Shown piece after piece: positions 17,310 through 26,941 of a stretch of 64,000 nucleotides of DNA. A program made the position numbers and the translations under genes. Each line of letters begins with the position of its first letter. The first letter of the stretch is position 1. The DNA is from Gammaproteobacteria bacterium MFB021. Its GTDB lineage: Bacteria; Pseudomonadota; Gammaproteobacteria; Pseudomonadales; Halomonadaceae. The notes beneath the pieces were generated by a model. The model was not told where the DNA came from, searched no databases, and saw only the letters and a program-made list of their open reading frames with translations. The DNA lies in the NCBI GenBank assembly GCA_000737985.1, contig JNVT01000074.1:1-64000 (forward strand), in the 5' to 3' direction.

Positions 17310-18494
17310 TTACACGGCCTGGCCGCAGGCCACCCCCGAAGCCCACGCCCACTGGAAGTTGAAGCCACCCAGCTGGCCGGTGACATCCAGCACCTCACCA
17401 ATGAAGCGCAGCTGCGGCAGCCCCTCGACGGCAAAGGTCTTGGAAGAGACGGCGCCGGTATCGACACCGCCCAGCGTGACCTCTGCCGTGCGCCAGCCCT
17501 CGGTACCGGCGGGCTTGAACTGCCACCGCGTCAGCGCCTCGGCTAGAGCCTCGATCTGGGCATTGGAGAGATCCGCCAGCGGCGTATCCGGCCACGCCTG
17601 CCACTCGCCCAGCGCCTGGGCCAGACGACGCGGCAAGTGCTCGCCCAGCCAGCCAGCGAGACGCTTGCGCGGTGCTTCGCGCCGGCTCTGGCGCAAGGCC
17701 TCTGCCACCTCGAGCTGCGGCAGCCAGTCGATGGTCAACGCCATGCCCGGCTCCCAGTGACTGGAGGCCTGCAGCATGGCCGGCCCGGAGAGCCCGCGAT
17801 GGGTGAACAGCAGCGGCTCGCGGTAGTGGCCATCGCCGCAGCTCACCGCCACCGGGCAGGAGAGCCCGGATAGCGCCGCGAGCGCCGTCTTCCACTGCGA
17901 GGTCACGGTGAACGGCACCAGCGCCGCCCGGGTTGCGGTCACCTCCAACCCGAACTGACGCGCCAGCTCGTAGCCGAAACCACTGGCGCCCAGGGTCGGA
18001 ATCGACAGCCCACCGCTGGCGACCACCACAGCACCGGCGTCGAACGTACCGGCGGAGCTCTTCAGACGCATGCCCTGCCCCAGACGCTCGACCCGCTCGA
18101 CCGTGGTCGAGAGCGACACCTCGACCCCGGCCCAGGCGCACTCGGTGAGCAGCATCTCGACGATCGCCTTGGCCGAATCGGCGCAGAACAGCTGCCCCGG
18201 CGCCTTCTCGACATACTCGATGCCGTGACGTTCGACCAGCTCGACGAAGTGCTGCGGGGTATAGCGCTTGAGCGCCGAGATCGCGAAGTGCGGGTTACGC
18301 GAGAAGAAATGGCGGGGCGCGGTGGCCAGATTGGTGAAATTGCAGCGCCCGCCGCCGGACATCAGGATCTTCTTGCCCGCCTTGTTGGCGTGGTCGATGA
18401 CCCGAACTCGCTGCCCGCGATAGCCCGCGGTGAGTGCGCACATCAGCCCGGCGGCACCGGCACCGATCACGATGACGTCATAGGATGAGGGCAT
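17310..18494 (-). CDS. NAD(P)/FAD-dependent oxidoreductase, YhiN/HI0933 family
   Basis: A 394-residue flavoprotein of the HI0933/YhiN (BaiN-like) family. The N-terminal Rossmann motif YDVIVIGAGAAGLMCALTAG binds FAD. The family signature KKILMSGGGRCNFTN follows at about residues 40-54, and a second dinucleotide contact GGLSIPTLGASGFGYELARQFGL lies near 165-190. The C-terminus has the FAD-closing GEVLDVTGQLGGFNFQWAWASG. The physiological substrate of YhiN proteins is not settled. The gene is convergent with the yqjK-like gene and stands alone. Confidence 0.92.
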   Translation of the reverse strand: MPSSYDVIVIGAGAAGLMCALTAGYRGQRVRVIDHANKAGKKILMSGGGRCNFTNLATAPRHFFSRNPHFAISALKRYTPQHFVELVERHGIEYVEKAPGQLFCADSAKAIVEMLLTECAWAGVEVSLSTTVERVERLGQGMRLKSSAGTFDAGAVVVASGGLSIPTLGASGFGYELARQFGLEVTATRAALVPFTVTSQWKTALAALSGLSCPVAVSCGDGHYREPLLFTHRGLSGPAMLQASSHWEPGMALTIDWLPQLEVAEALRQSRREAPRKRLAGWLGEHLPRRLAQALGEWQAWPDTPLADLSNAQIEALAEALTRWQFKPAGTEGWRTAEVTLGGVDTGAVSSKTFAVEGLPQLRFIGEVLDVTGQLGGFNFQWAWASGVACGQAV

Positions 18495-18726
18495 GGTCTG
18501 GCGGCTCCCGGCGGCGTTGAGTGGGCGCGCATTCTAACAGGGAAACACCGCTTCGCCCGGCGGCGGTGGCGAATCGGCAGGCGGCTTAGCGCTGCCTCCT
18601 TGGGATTGCCCCGTCGATTCGTGGCAGCAAACGCCAAGGCAAAGCCTAGCGCGTCATGAATCTGCAACTACACTGAGGATGCGACGCTCTCGCCCGCGAT
18701 TCATCCACTTCGATTAAGGAAGATCC

Positions 18727-18963
18727 ATGAGCAGACACTATCGAGACGACGCCCGTCACTACTATCGTGAGGCCAAGCAGCGTGGACGTGCCGGCGTGCA
18801 GCGTGCGCGTCAGCGCGCCGATGACATGGGCCAGGATCTGATGGAGCACGCCGAAGAGGCGTGGCGTGATACCGACGACTATGTTCACCGCAATGCTTGG
18901 AGCGGAATCGGTGTCGCCGCCCTGGCCGGCTTCGCGATCGGCTTCTTCGTCGGCCGTCGCTGA
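18727..18963 (+). CDS. Second YqjD/DUF883-type small membrane protein
   Basis: A 78-residue protein with the same plan as the product of the gene at 16200: a charged helical N-terminus (Tyr/Arg-rich, DDARHYYREAKQRG) and a C-terminal transmembrane helix with glycine spacing ending in GFAIGFFVGRR. TTAAGGAAG lies just before the ATG. It stands alone between the YhiN-type gene and ygfX. A sequence CTACACT at 18667-18673 upstream resembles a stationary-phase -10 box, which would fit the family's expression, but no -35 is convincing. Confidence 0.82.
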   Translation: MSRHYRDDARHYYREAKQRGRAGVQRARQRADDMGQDLMEHAEEAWRDTDDYVHRNAWSGIGVAALAGFAIGFFVGRR

Positions 18964-19056
18964 GCAGCATGGCCCGGCGTCACCATTCGCCGGGCCATTC
19001 ATCGGGCCAGAAGTCACGGAGCGCCATCCACGCCGGCCGATAGCATCGGATCGCGC

Positions 19057-19473
19057 CTAGACGCCCTCGTCGAGCGCATCGCGTGCCTCTGCCAGAAGCC
19101 TGCGCAGCGCACGCAGCTCGGCGTGATCACAGACGTCGGGCCACAGCCACCAGTGGCGGCCGTCGAGCGCCAGCCCGCACACCCAAGGCGCTACGCGCAG
19201 CGGGCGACACTTGACCCCACGCCAACTTCGCCCGTCATCCGATATTTCCCACTGCTGCCGTCCGTGTTCGGCGCGGCAACGCAGATAGCGCAAGCGCGGC
19301 TGACGCACCCACTCCCAGACCAGCCCCACCGCCCCGACGAGCGCCAGACCCAACGCCACGCCGGGGGCAAGGAAGCGCGCGGCGAACAGCGTCAGCGCCA
19401 GGACCCACCCGGCGCCGAGTGCCAACGCCAGCCTAGAGCGCCTGACGCCGATCGCGGTCAGTGTTCTCGGCAT
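19057..19473 (-). CDS. ygfX: YgfX-like membrane protein (SdhE partner)
   Basis: A 138-residue protein with two adjacent transmembrane segments (about 15-32 and 34-53) followed by a soluble domain of short strands (WEISDDGRSWRGVKC and RHWWLWPDVCDHAELRALRRLL). This is the layout of YgfX/CptA, encoded next to sdhE in enterics and there described as a membrane toxin affecting MreB and FtsZ. It overlaps the sdhE stop by 41 bases, which supports the pairing. Sequence conservation in this family is low, so function is assigned mainly by context. Confidence 0.8.
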   Translation of the reverse strand: MPRTLTAIGVRRSRLALALGAGWVLALTLFAARFLAPGVALGLALVGAVGLVWEWVRQPRLRYLRCRAEHGRQQWEISDDGRSWRGVKCRPLRVAPWVCGLALDGRHWWLWPDVCDHAELRALRRLLAEARDALDEGV

Positions 19474-19720
19474 GCTCGACGATCATCTGCACGATGCGCC
19501 GCAGTTCCGGGTCGCTGGGCCATTCGCGACGCATCAGCCAGACGAACAGGTCCTGGTCCTCCTCGGCGATCAGCTCGCGATAGCGGGCCTGATCCTCAGC
19601 GCTCAGCGCGTCATAGCGCGCTTCGAGAAACGGCACCAGCAGAAGATCGAGTTCCCACATGCCGCGACGCGAGTGCCAGTAGAGGCGCTTGCGCGCAATG
19701 TCTTCATCGTTATCGGCCAC
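19433..19720 (-). CDS. sdhE: FAD assembly factor SdhE
   Basis: SdhE helps covalent attachment of FAD to the flavoprotein subunit of succinate dehydrogenase. The 95-residue product contains the signature RRGMWELD (about residues 17-24), whose RGxxE core contacts the flavoprotein, and the later DQDLFVWLMRREWPSD. A GTG start at 19720 is chosen because AGGAG precedes it by five bases and the protein then has the family length; the open frame extends 38 codons further upstream without similarity. It is the first gene of an sdhE-ygfX pair. Confidence 0.93.
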   Translation of the reverse strand: MADNDEDIARKRLYWHSRRGMWELDLLLVPFLEARYDALSAEDQARYRELIAEEDQDLFVWLMRREWPSDPELRRIVQMIVEHAENTDRDRRQAL

Positions 19721-19942
19721 GAACGCTCCTCGCTCCTGAAGTGATCCGCCACTCGGGGACGCCAGACCGTGATGCGCCGTCGCCCCAAGGTAGCGGGTTC
19801 GGGCGCCATTATAGCCGAGCCACCGCGCGCCCACTATGAGCGCCGCCGAGCAACCGTACCGTGGCTCGCGCGGATAGTGGCTCGCGCGGATAGCGGCCGA
19901 GCCCTGTCCGCCGCGTGCTCCGGGGCATTAGTAGCAACGTCC

Positions 19943-20002
19943 GCATTACACGCTTTTTGCCGCGCGTAATGCGTTGTTTTCTCGAAACTTGCGCAGTATG
20001 CT
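19943..20002 (+). promoter_or_regulatory. Hairpin and promoter upstream of ihfB
   Basis: TTGTTT (19974-19979) and TATGCT (19997-20002) with 17-base spacing make a probable ihfB promoter. Immediately upstream an inverted repeat pairs GCATTACACGC (19943-19953) with GCGCGTAATGC (from 19962), with a T run in the loop. It could be an operator or, for leftward transcripts, a terminator-like stem. The rest of the 361-base gap (19721-20081) holds a duplicated GTGGCTCGCGCGGATA near 19860 and nothing else recognisable. Confidence 0.5.
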
Positions 20003-20081
20003 GAAGCGACAATAATAGAGGTCGGATGCCCCTTGGGGCAGCGTCCGTCACCGCCGGGCAGACGGCTCACGGAGAGTGTCG

Positions 20082-20378
20082 ATGACCAAGTCTGAATTGA
20101 TCGAACAGATTGCTTCTCGCCGACCCGAACTATCGGCCAAGGAAGTCGAGGCGGCGGTGCGCGTCATACTCGACGATATCACCCATGCGCTGGCCGAAGG
20201 TGGGCGCGTGGAGATTCGCGGCTTCGGCAGTTTCTCGCTTCACTTTCGCGAACCGCGAACCGGGCGCAACCCCAAGACCGGCGATCCCGTCGATCTCGAC
20301 GGCAAGTATGTCCCGCATTTCAAGCCGGGCAAGGAGTTGCGTGAGCAGGTCAATGCCAGCCGGGCGCTGGGCTATTGA
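20082..20378 (+). CDS. ihfB: Integration host factor subunit beta
   Basis: IHF-beta pairs with IHF-alpha to bend DNA sharply at specific sites in replication, recombination and transcription. The 98-residue product has the HU/IHF fold: [11 protein letters not shown] at the start, [27 protein letters not shown] forming the beta-arm with the conserved proline of the RNP motif, and [15 protein letters not shown] at the end. The ATG at 20082 gives the family start; a GTG two codons earlier (20076) is less likely. It is followed by lapA, as in many gammaproteobacteria. Confidence 0.97.
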   Translation: MTKSELIEQIASRRPELSAKEVEAAVRVILDDITHALAEGGRVEIRGFGSFSLHFREPRTGRNPKTGDPVDLDGKYVPHFKPGKELREQVNASRALGY

Positions 20379-20457
20379 TCGATAAGTCACCGCGTCGTGA
20401 CGCCACTATCCGCCCGGCCGGCGGCAGTGTCATCGCGGCTCGTCATTGGAAATCACT

Positions 20458-20763
20458 ATGCGCTGGTTCAAAGGCGTCTTTCTCGCCATCGTTCTGATCA
20501 TCGTGCTGCTGCTCGGCATTCTTTTCGCCGTCAACAATCAGCAGCCGCTACCGCTGGATCTGATCTGGGTCGAGCTCCCCCCGGCGTCGCTCTCGCTATG
20601 GCTGCTGGTGGCCCTGGCCAGCGGCGTGATTCTCGGCATGCTGGCGATGACCGGCATGTATCTGCGCCTGCGCACGCTGCTGACCCGGGCCCAGCGGCAC
20701 AACCAGCAACAGCGCAAGGAACTCGATCGCCTGCGCACGCAGGAGTTCAAGGAAAGCACCTGA
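20458..20763 (+). CDS. lapA: Lipopolysaccharide assembly protein A domain protein
   Basis: A 101-residue inner-membrane protein of the LapA (YciS, DUF1049) family, which works with LapB to couple LPS synthesis to export. Two transmembrane helices (about 6-25 and 42-65) flank NNQQPLPLDLIWVELP, the usual short periplasmic loop. A C-terminal basic coiled coil follows (RAQRHNQQQRKELDRLRTQ). The ATG at 20458 is preferred to a TTG at 20446. It is separated from lapB by one base. Confidence 0.92.
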   Translation: MRWFKGVFLAIVLIIVLLLGILFAVNNQQPLPLDLIWVELPPASLSLWLLVALASGVILGMLAMTGMYLRLRTLLTRAQRHNQQQRKELDRLRTQEFKEST

Positions 20764-20764
20764 C

Positions 20765-21952
20765 ATGGCGAACGTTCTGCTACTGGCATTGCTGGTGGCA
20801 GCCATCGCCATTGGCTGGTGGCTGGGACGCTGGGAGGGCAGCCGTCAACGCACGCAGCGCGCCCCGCCCTCTCATCCGCTACCCCGCGACTACTTCGTGG
20901 GGCTCAACTATCTGCTCAACGAGCAGCCCGACCGCGCCATCGAGACCTTTACCCAGGCCCTCGAGGTCAACAGCGACACGGTCGAGACGCATATCGCCCT
21001 GGGCAACCTCTACCGCTCCCGTGGCGAGGCCGACCGCGCCGTGCGCATCCACCAGAATCTGCTCGCCCGCCCGGCACTGACAAGCGCCCAGAGCGGCCAG
21101 GTCCAATTGGAACTCTCCCGCGATTTTCTCAACCTGGGGCTGCTCGATCGCGCCGAGCGGCTACTGCTCTCGCTCCATAAGGCCAACGTCGACGACGAAC
21201 AGAAACTCGCCGCCAAGCGTCTGCTGGTGGATCTGTTCCAGCGTGAGAAAGAGTGGAGCCAGGCGCTCGACATCGCCCAGCCTCAACTGGTACGCCAGGA
21301 CCCCGATATGCGTCGCGCCGCCGCCCACTGGCTGTGCGAGCTGGCGCTCGAACACCGCCGCAACGCCAGCCCGTCACTGGCGCGCAAGGCGCTACGCCAG
21401 GCGCTGCACATCGACGAATCCTGCGTACGTGCCAACTGGGTTCTGGGTCAGCTGGAGTGGGATATCGGCCAGTATCGCAGCGCGATCCGCTACTGGCAGC
21501 GCGTGCCCGAGCAGGACCCGAGCTTCACCACGCTGGTGCTGGAGCCGCTGCGCGACGCCTATCGCCTGCTGGACGACGCTGACGGCTGGTGGCAGTTCCT
21601 CGAGCAGCAGCTGCAGCGCTCGCCCCCCACCAGCGTGGTGATCATGGCCGCCGACGCCCTGCACCAGCGTCAGGGAGCGGAGATCGCCTGCGCCTTTGTC
21701 AGCGACCAGCTGCGCGACCACCCCAGCCTGCGCGGCGTCGACTATCTGATGGATCTCTATCTGGCCGACAGCGATCCCGGCGAGCGCGACCGCCTGGAGC
21801 TGCTCAAGCAGCACACCCATCAGCTGCTCAGCGTTCGCCCGCGTTACCGCTGCCAGCGCTGTGGCTTTGCCGCCGAGCAGCTCAACTGGCAGTGCCCCAG
21901 CTGCCATAGCTGGGGCACCAGCAAACCGATCACCGGCCTCGAGGGCGAATGA
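20765..21952 (+). CDS. lapB: Lipopolysaccharide assembly protein B
   Basis: LapB (YciM) adapts LpxC to the FtsH protease and so limits lipid A synthesis; its target gene lpxC is also in this window at 54891. The 395-residue product has one N-terminal membrane anchor (residues 4-20), then TPR repeats (YFVGLNYLLNEQPDRAIETFTQAL and following), and a C-terminal rubredoxin-type metal site with two CxxC pairs, CQRC and CPSC. All four cysteines are present. Its stop codon directly abuts the convergent pyrF stop. Confidence 0.95.
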   Translation: MANVLLLALLVAAIAIGWWLGRWEGSRQRTQRAPPSHPLPRDYFVGLNYLLNEQPDRAIETFTQALEVNSDTVETHIALGNLYRSRGEADRAVRIHQNLLARPALTSAQSGQVQLELSRDFLNLGLLDRAERLLLSLHKANVDDEQKLAAKRLLVDLFQREKEWSQALDIAQPQLVRQDPDMRRAAAHWLCELALEHRRNASPSLARKALRQALHIDESCVRANWVLGQLEWDIGQYRSAIRYWQRVPEQDPSFTTLVLEPLRDAYRLLDDADGWWQFLEQQLQRSPPTSVVIMAADALHQRQGAEIACAFVSDQLRDHPSLRGVDYLMDLYLADSDPGERDRLELLKQHTHQLLSVRPRYRCQRCGFAAEQLNWQCPSCHSWGTSKPITGLEGE

Positions 21953-22657
21953 TCAGCCCAAGTCCAGCGCGCGCTCGATCTCGGCCAGTGCCGCCATCGG
22001 CTCGGCCGCCTGAGTCACCGCGCGGCCGATCACCAGATGCGTGCTACCCGCCGCCATGGCCGCCTCAGGCGTCATGACCCGGCGCTGATCCCCCGTCGCC
22101 GCGGTGGCCGGGCGAATCCCCGGGGTGACCTTTAGAAATGCCTCGCCACAGATCGCGCGCAGCCGCTCGCTCTCGCGTGCCGAGCACACCACCCCATCGA
22201 GCCCGCTCTGCTGCGTCAGCCGCGCCAGGCGCTCGACCTGGCTCATGGCGTCCCCCGCCACACCGATCTCGTGGAGTTCGTCATCTGCCATGCTGGTGAG
22301 TACGGTCACCGCGATCAGACGCGTGGCGTGCCCGCGCTGACGCAGCCGCTCGGCACTCGCCTCCATCATCCGCCGCCCGCCGGAAGCGTGGACATTGACC
22401 ATCCACACGCCCTGATCCGCCGCTGCCTCGACCGCACCGGCCACGGTGTTGGGGATGTCATGAAACTTGAGATCCAGAAACACCTCGAAGCCGCGCCGGT
22501 GCATGGCCTCGATGGCCTGCGGTCCGGCCCGGGTGAACAGCTCCTTGCCGATCTTGACCCGGCAGCGCGCCGGGTCGAGGGCGTCGGCCAGCGCCGTGGC
22601 CGAGGCCAGATCCGAGTAGTCCAGGGCGATGATGAGCGGCGACTGCGTAGCGGCCAT
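21953..22657 (-). CDS. pyrF: Orotidine 5'-phosphate decarboxylase
   Basis: PyrF decarboxylates OMP to UMP in the last step of pyrimidine synthesis. The product (234 residues from the chosen start) is a TIM barrel with IIALDYSD at the first strand, the catalytic Asp-Lys-Asp region [13 protein letters not shown], and phosphate-binding VTPGIRP and [12 protein letters not shown] near the end. The ATG at 22657 has GGAG nine bases before it and gives normal length; ATGs at 22675 and 22765 are also open but have weaker ribosome sites. The gene is convergent with lapB with no intergenic base. Confidence 0.95.
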   Translation of the reverse strand: MAATQSPLIIALDYSDLASATALADALDPARCRVKIGKELFTRAGPQAIEAMHRRGFEVFLDLKFHDIPNTVAGAVEAAADQGVWMVNVHASGGRRMMEASAERLRQRGHATRLIAVTVLTSMADDELHEIGVAGDAMSQVERLARLTQQSGLDGVVCSARESERLRAICGEAFLKVTPGIRPATAATGDQRRVMTPEAAMAAGSTHLVIGRAVTQAAEPMAALAEIERALDLG

Positions 22658-22926
22658 GGGCGGCATCTCCGGCATGATGAATTCGCGCCGGAGTATACCG
22701 GAGTTGCCACCGCGCTGCCGCGGCGCGGTGACCATTCGAGGGTGACACAAGTCGTAGGCGATCACGTACGCAGATCGAGGGCGAATTCGACGTCAAGGGA
22801 CTCGCGCCAATGTCGATAGCCTCTATGAGGGCTGGCCGATCAGCCGCCCCACTACGCCGGCACGCCAGCGGCGCTGGCCGGCACGCCTCGTCACTCCGAC
22901 GAGATCGACACCAAGAGGAGATCGAC

Positions 22927-23184
22927 ATGAAAAAGCTGTTCGGTATCGCCCTGCTGTCGCTGTTCATGGCCGCCAGCCTGCCGGCGCTCGCCGATCCGGT
23001 GAACCTCAACCAGGCGGATGCCGAGACCCTGGCCACGCTACCGGGTATCGGCGAGGTCAAGGCTCAGGCGATCGTCGAGGACCGCAAGGCCAACGGCAAG
23101 TACGAATCGCTCGACGAGCTCACCCGCGTCAGCGGCATCGGCGAGGCCACCATCGCCAAGCTCAAGGACGACGCCACCCTCTGA
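22927..23184 (+). CDS. comEA: ComEA-type helix-hairpin-helix protein, exported
   Basis: An 85-residue protein with a signal peptide (MKKLFGIALLSLFMAASLPALA) and a mature ComEA domain of two helix-hairpin-helix units: VNLNQADAETLATLPGIGEVKAQAI and LDELTRVSGIGEATIAKL. In competent bacteria such proteins bind incoming DNA in the periplasm. Type IV pilus genes are also in this window (42740-47696), so a DNA-uptake route is plausible but unproven. The ATG follows AAGAGGAG. A weak stem CACCGCC/GGCGGTG at 23209-23229 lies just downstream. Confidence 0.9.
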   Translation: MKKLFGIALLSLFMAASLPALADPVNLNQADAETLATLPGIGEVKAQAIVEDRKANGKYESLDELTRVSGIGEATIAKLKDDATL

Positions 23185-23260
23185 GTCCCGCCGGCAGGTC
23201 CGGTCGATCACCGCCAGGGAGTGGCGGTGCTTGCATTTCTCCCCGGTCGTCTCCATCTGA

Positions 23261-23276
23261 GGAAAATCGGTTTTCC
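23261..23276 (+). promoter_or_regulatory. Small hairpin in the fxsA leader
   Basis: GGAAAA (23261-23266) and TTTTCC (23271-23276) form a perfect six-base stem around TCGG. It sits directly before the fxsA ribosome site GGGAG and could affect mRNA stability or translation. There is no evidence beyond the symmetry. Confidence 0.3.
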
Positions 23277-23287
23277 CGGGAGACACC

Positions 23288-23797
23288 ATGCCTCTGCTCT
23301 TTGTGCTCGCGCTGTTCCTGCTGGCGGACGTCATCGTCCTGTTCACGCTGGGGGCCAAGCTCGGGCTGGCGCTGACCCTGATCTGGATCGTGCTCAGTGC
23401 CGCCTTTGGCCTGCACCTGATTCGACGTGAGAGCCTGCTCACCCTGCAGCGCGCCCGCGAACGTCTGGCGCTCGGCGAGCTGCCTTCGGACGAACTGCTG
23501 GCCGGCGCCACCTTCGTGCTGGCTGGCGTGCTGCTGATGGCGCCAGGCTTCCTGTCCGACCTGCTGGGACTGATCTGTCTATTGCCGGGCAGCGGCCAGC
23601 TGGCACGCCGCTGGTTTCCCCGCGCGACAGTCGGTGGCGCAGGCAGCGGTGGCCGTGCGCAGGACGCCAGGCACAGCGAGTGGGAGCCGGCGCCGCGAAC
23701 CAGTGACAGAGACTCGAACGATAGCGATGCATCCGCAGGGCGCCCGCTGGAAGGCGACTTTCTCGAACGCGACGGCCGCGACGGTGACTCGCGCTGA
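23288..23797 (+). CDS. fxsA: FxsA family membrane protein
   Basis: A 169-residue cytoplasmic-membrane protein of the FxsA family, known in E. coli for relieving phage T7 exclusion by the F plasmid when overproduced; the cellular role is unclear. Membrane segments cover about residues 2-20, 24-44 and 74-100, including the family stretch LAGVLLMAPGFLSDLLGLICLLPG. The last 60 residues are charged and variable. Its place just upstream of groES is conserved in many gammaproteobacteria. The ATG follows CGGGAGACACC. Confidence 0.9.
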   Translation: MPLLFVLALFLLADVIVLFTLGAKLGLALTLIWIVLSAAFGLHLIRRESLLTLQRARERLALGELPSDELLAGATFVLAGVLLMAPGFLSDLLGLICLLPGSGQLARRWFPRATVGGAGSGGRAQDARHSEWEPAPRTSDRDSNDSDASAGRPLEGDFLERDGRDGDSR

Positions 23798-23855
23798 GCG
23801 CGACCGTGGCGAGAGGTTTCTTCGACTAATGGGGATAAAAAATTTGTGACCTGCC

Positions 23856-23883
23856 CTTGAAAGCGTCTGGCTCGACCCAATCA
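23856..23883 (+). promoter_or_regulatory. Sigma-32 heat-shock promoter of groESL
   Basis: CTTGAAA (23856-23862) matches the sigma-32 -35 consensus exactly. CCCAATCA (23876-23883) fits the -10 consensus CCCCATNT, with a 13-base spacer. It lies about 120 bases upstream of groES. This predicts strong heat induction of the chaperonin operon. Confidence 0.8.
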
Positions 23884-24006
23884 AGGCAGCAGCGATAGCT
23901 TTAGGCCATCAGGCCCATTAACCGGAAGGCGCAAGCCTTCTCCCGCTGAGCCGGGCTCACCGGGAACGTGCATTTGCAACATGCAACCATCAGGAGAACG
24001 TGAGCA

Positions 24007-24300
24007 ATGAAAATCCGTCCCTTGCACGATCGCGTCATCGTACGTCGCACAGAAGAAGAGCAGAAAACTGCCGGCGGCATCGTGCTTCCGGGCAACGCCC
24101 AGGAGAAGCCGACCCGCGGTGAGATCCTCGCCGTCGGCAACGGCCGCATCCTCGACAACGGCGAAGTTCGCGCCCTGGACGTCAAGGTCGGCGATACCGT
24201 CATCTTCAAGGAAGGCTTCGGCGTCGAGAAGCAGAAGGTCGACGGCGAAGAAGTTCTGATCATGAGCGAGAGCGACATCCTGGCCGTCGTCGAAGGCTGA
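24007..24300 (+). CDS. groES: Co-chaperonin GroES
   Basis: GroES caps the GroEL ring and controls folding inside its cavity. The 97-residue product has the family length and the mobile loop [20 protein letters not shown] (about 18-37) that docks on GroEL. The core includes [12 protein letters not shown] and [26 protein letters not shown] precedes the ATG. It is followed 61 bases later by groEL under the same heat-shock promoter. Confidence 0.98.
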   Translation: MKIRPLHDRVIVRRTEEEQKTAGGIVLPGNAQEKPTRGEILAVGNGRILDNGEVRALDVKVGDTVIFKEGFGVEKQKVDGEEVLIMSESDILAVVEG

Positions 24301-24349
24301 TCGATCGCTCGACTCGCTGATTCATCACGTTTCCACGCATAGCATTTAG

Positions 24350-26005
<1,656 letters not shown>

Positions 26006-26048
26006 GCCTCCCCCGCCATCGCCTGAGACTTTCAGGTATCATGGAAAG

Positions 26049-26073
26049 CCCCGCCACTGGCGGGGGTTTTTTT
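26049..26073 (+). terminator. Rho-independent terminator of groESL
   Basis: CCCCGCC (26049-26055) and GGCGGGG (26059-26065) form a seven-pair GC stem with loop ACT, followed by a run of seven T (26067-26073). It ends the groESL transcript before trmJ. Confidence 0.9.
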
Positions 26074-26148
26074 GGTTCAGGGGCTTGGGTTCAGCGCGCG
26101 TTCCGCGATGCTGCCGCTCCCGCCGTCTCGTTTCAGGAGCCTTCTCGC

Positions 26149-26868
26149 ATGCTCGAGCGTATTCGTATCGTCCTCGTCCAGACCTATCACCCCGGCAATA
26201 TCGGCGCCAGCGCGCGGGCGATGAAGACCATGGGCCTGAGCGATCTGGTGCTGGTCGCGCCGCGTCAGTTCCCCGACCCCGAAGCGAGCCGCCTAGCGGC
26301 CGGCGCCCTCGACCTGGTCGAGAACTGCCGGGTGGTCGACTCGCTGGAAGAGGCGGTGGCCGACTGCGTGCAGGTGATCGGCGCCAGCGCGCGCCTGCGC
26401 AGCCTGCCGCTGCCCTGCTACCACGCCCCGGATGTCATGCTCGAGGCGGCCTGGCAGCGCCTTCCCGATGGCCCTGTGGCCGTGGTCTTCGGGCGCGAGC
26501 GCTCCGGGCTCACCAACGACGAGATCGGCCACTGCACGCATCAGCTCAACATCCCCGCCAATCCCGACTACGGCGTGCTCAACCTCTCCCAGGCGGTCCA
26601 GATCGTCGCCTACGAAGCGTTCCGTCAGGCCAGCCGCACCGCCGTCGCCGAAACGCCAGCATCGCGAGAAGCGATCTACCCGACGCTTGCGCAGCTCGAG
26701 CACTTCCATGCGCACCTGCATCGCGCGCTCGACAGCGCCGGCTTCCTCAACCAGCCCCACGCCAAGACCGAAGCGCACCTGCGCGCCCTGTTCGCTCGCG
26801 CAGAGCCCAGCCGCAAGGAGCTCTCGATTCTGCGCGGCGTGCTCAATGCGCTCGAACGCCACGATTGA
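26149..26868 (+). CDS. trmJ: tRNA (cytidine/uridine-2'-O-)-methyltransferase TrmJ
   Basis: TrmJ methylates the 2'-OH of nucleotide 32 in the anticodon loop of several tRNAs using SAM. The 239-residue SPOUT protein has family motifs 1-3: LVQTYHPGNIGASARAMKTMG near residue 8, VVFGRERSGLTNDEIGHC near 115, and IPANPDYGVLNLSQAVQIVAYE near 140, which form the trefoil knot. A C-terminal helical tail completes the fold. The ATG at 26149 follows CAGGAG; the earlier in-frame ATG at 26041 lies in the groEL terminator and is rejected. Confidence 0.94.
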   Translation: MLERIRIVLVQTYHPGNIGASARAMKTMGLSDLVLVAPRQFPDPEASRLAAGALDLVENCRVVDSLEEAVADCVQVIGASARLRSLPLPCYHAPDVMLEAAWQRLPDGPVAVVFGRERSGLTNDEIGHCTHQLNIPANPDYGVLNLSQAVQIVAYEAFRQASRTAVAETPASREAIYPTLAQLEHFHAHLHRALDSAGFLNQPHAKTEAHLRALFARAEPSRKELSILRGVLNALERHD

Positions 26869-26877
26869 CGGCAGACT

Positions 26878-26919
26878 TTGACACGGACACTCAATCCATA
26901 GAGAATGGTAATCACTCTC
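26878..26919 (+). promoter_or_regulatory. Promoter overlapped by a Fur box
   Basis: TTGACA (26878-26883) and GAGAAT (26901-26906) are 17 bases apart, giving a perfect -35 box and a fair -10 box. The 19 bases from 26901 to 26919 (GAGAATGGTAATCACTCTC) match the Fur consensus GATAATGATAATCATTATC at 15 of 19 positions and cover the -10 box. This is the geometry of iron-repressed promoters. It drives the unknown gene at 26942. Confidence 0.7.
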
Positions 26920-26933
26920 ATCAATAGAGTGAT
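26911..26933 (+). promoter_or_regulatory. Leader hairpin overlapping the Fur box
   Basis: ATCACTCT (26911-26918) and AGAGTGAT (26926-26933) form a perfect eight-pair stem with loop CATCAAT. GGT and ACC farther out can add pairs. The stem shares eight bases with the Fur box and ends eight bases before the ATG at 26942, covering the ribosome-binding region of that gene. It may lower translation, or the palindrome may be a second protein site. Confidence 0.5.
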
Positions 26934-26941
26934 GGTGACCC

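Noticed and set aside
19123..19839. 238-codon plus-strand frame over sdhE and ygfX
   Set aside because: Pro/Arg-rich low-information translation; sdhE has its signature on the other strand.
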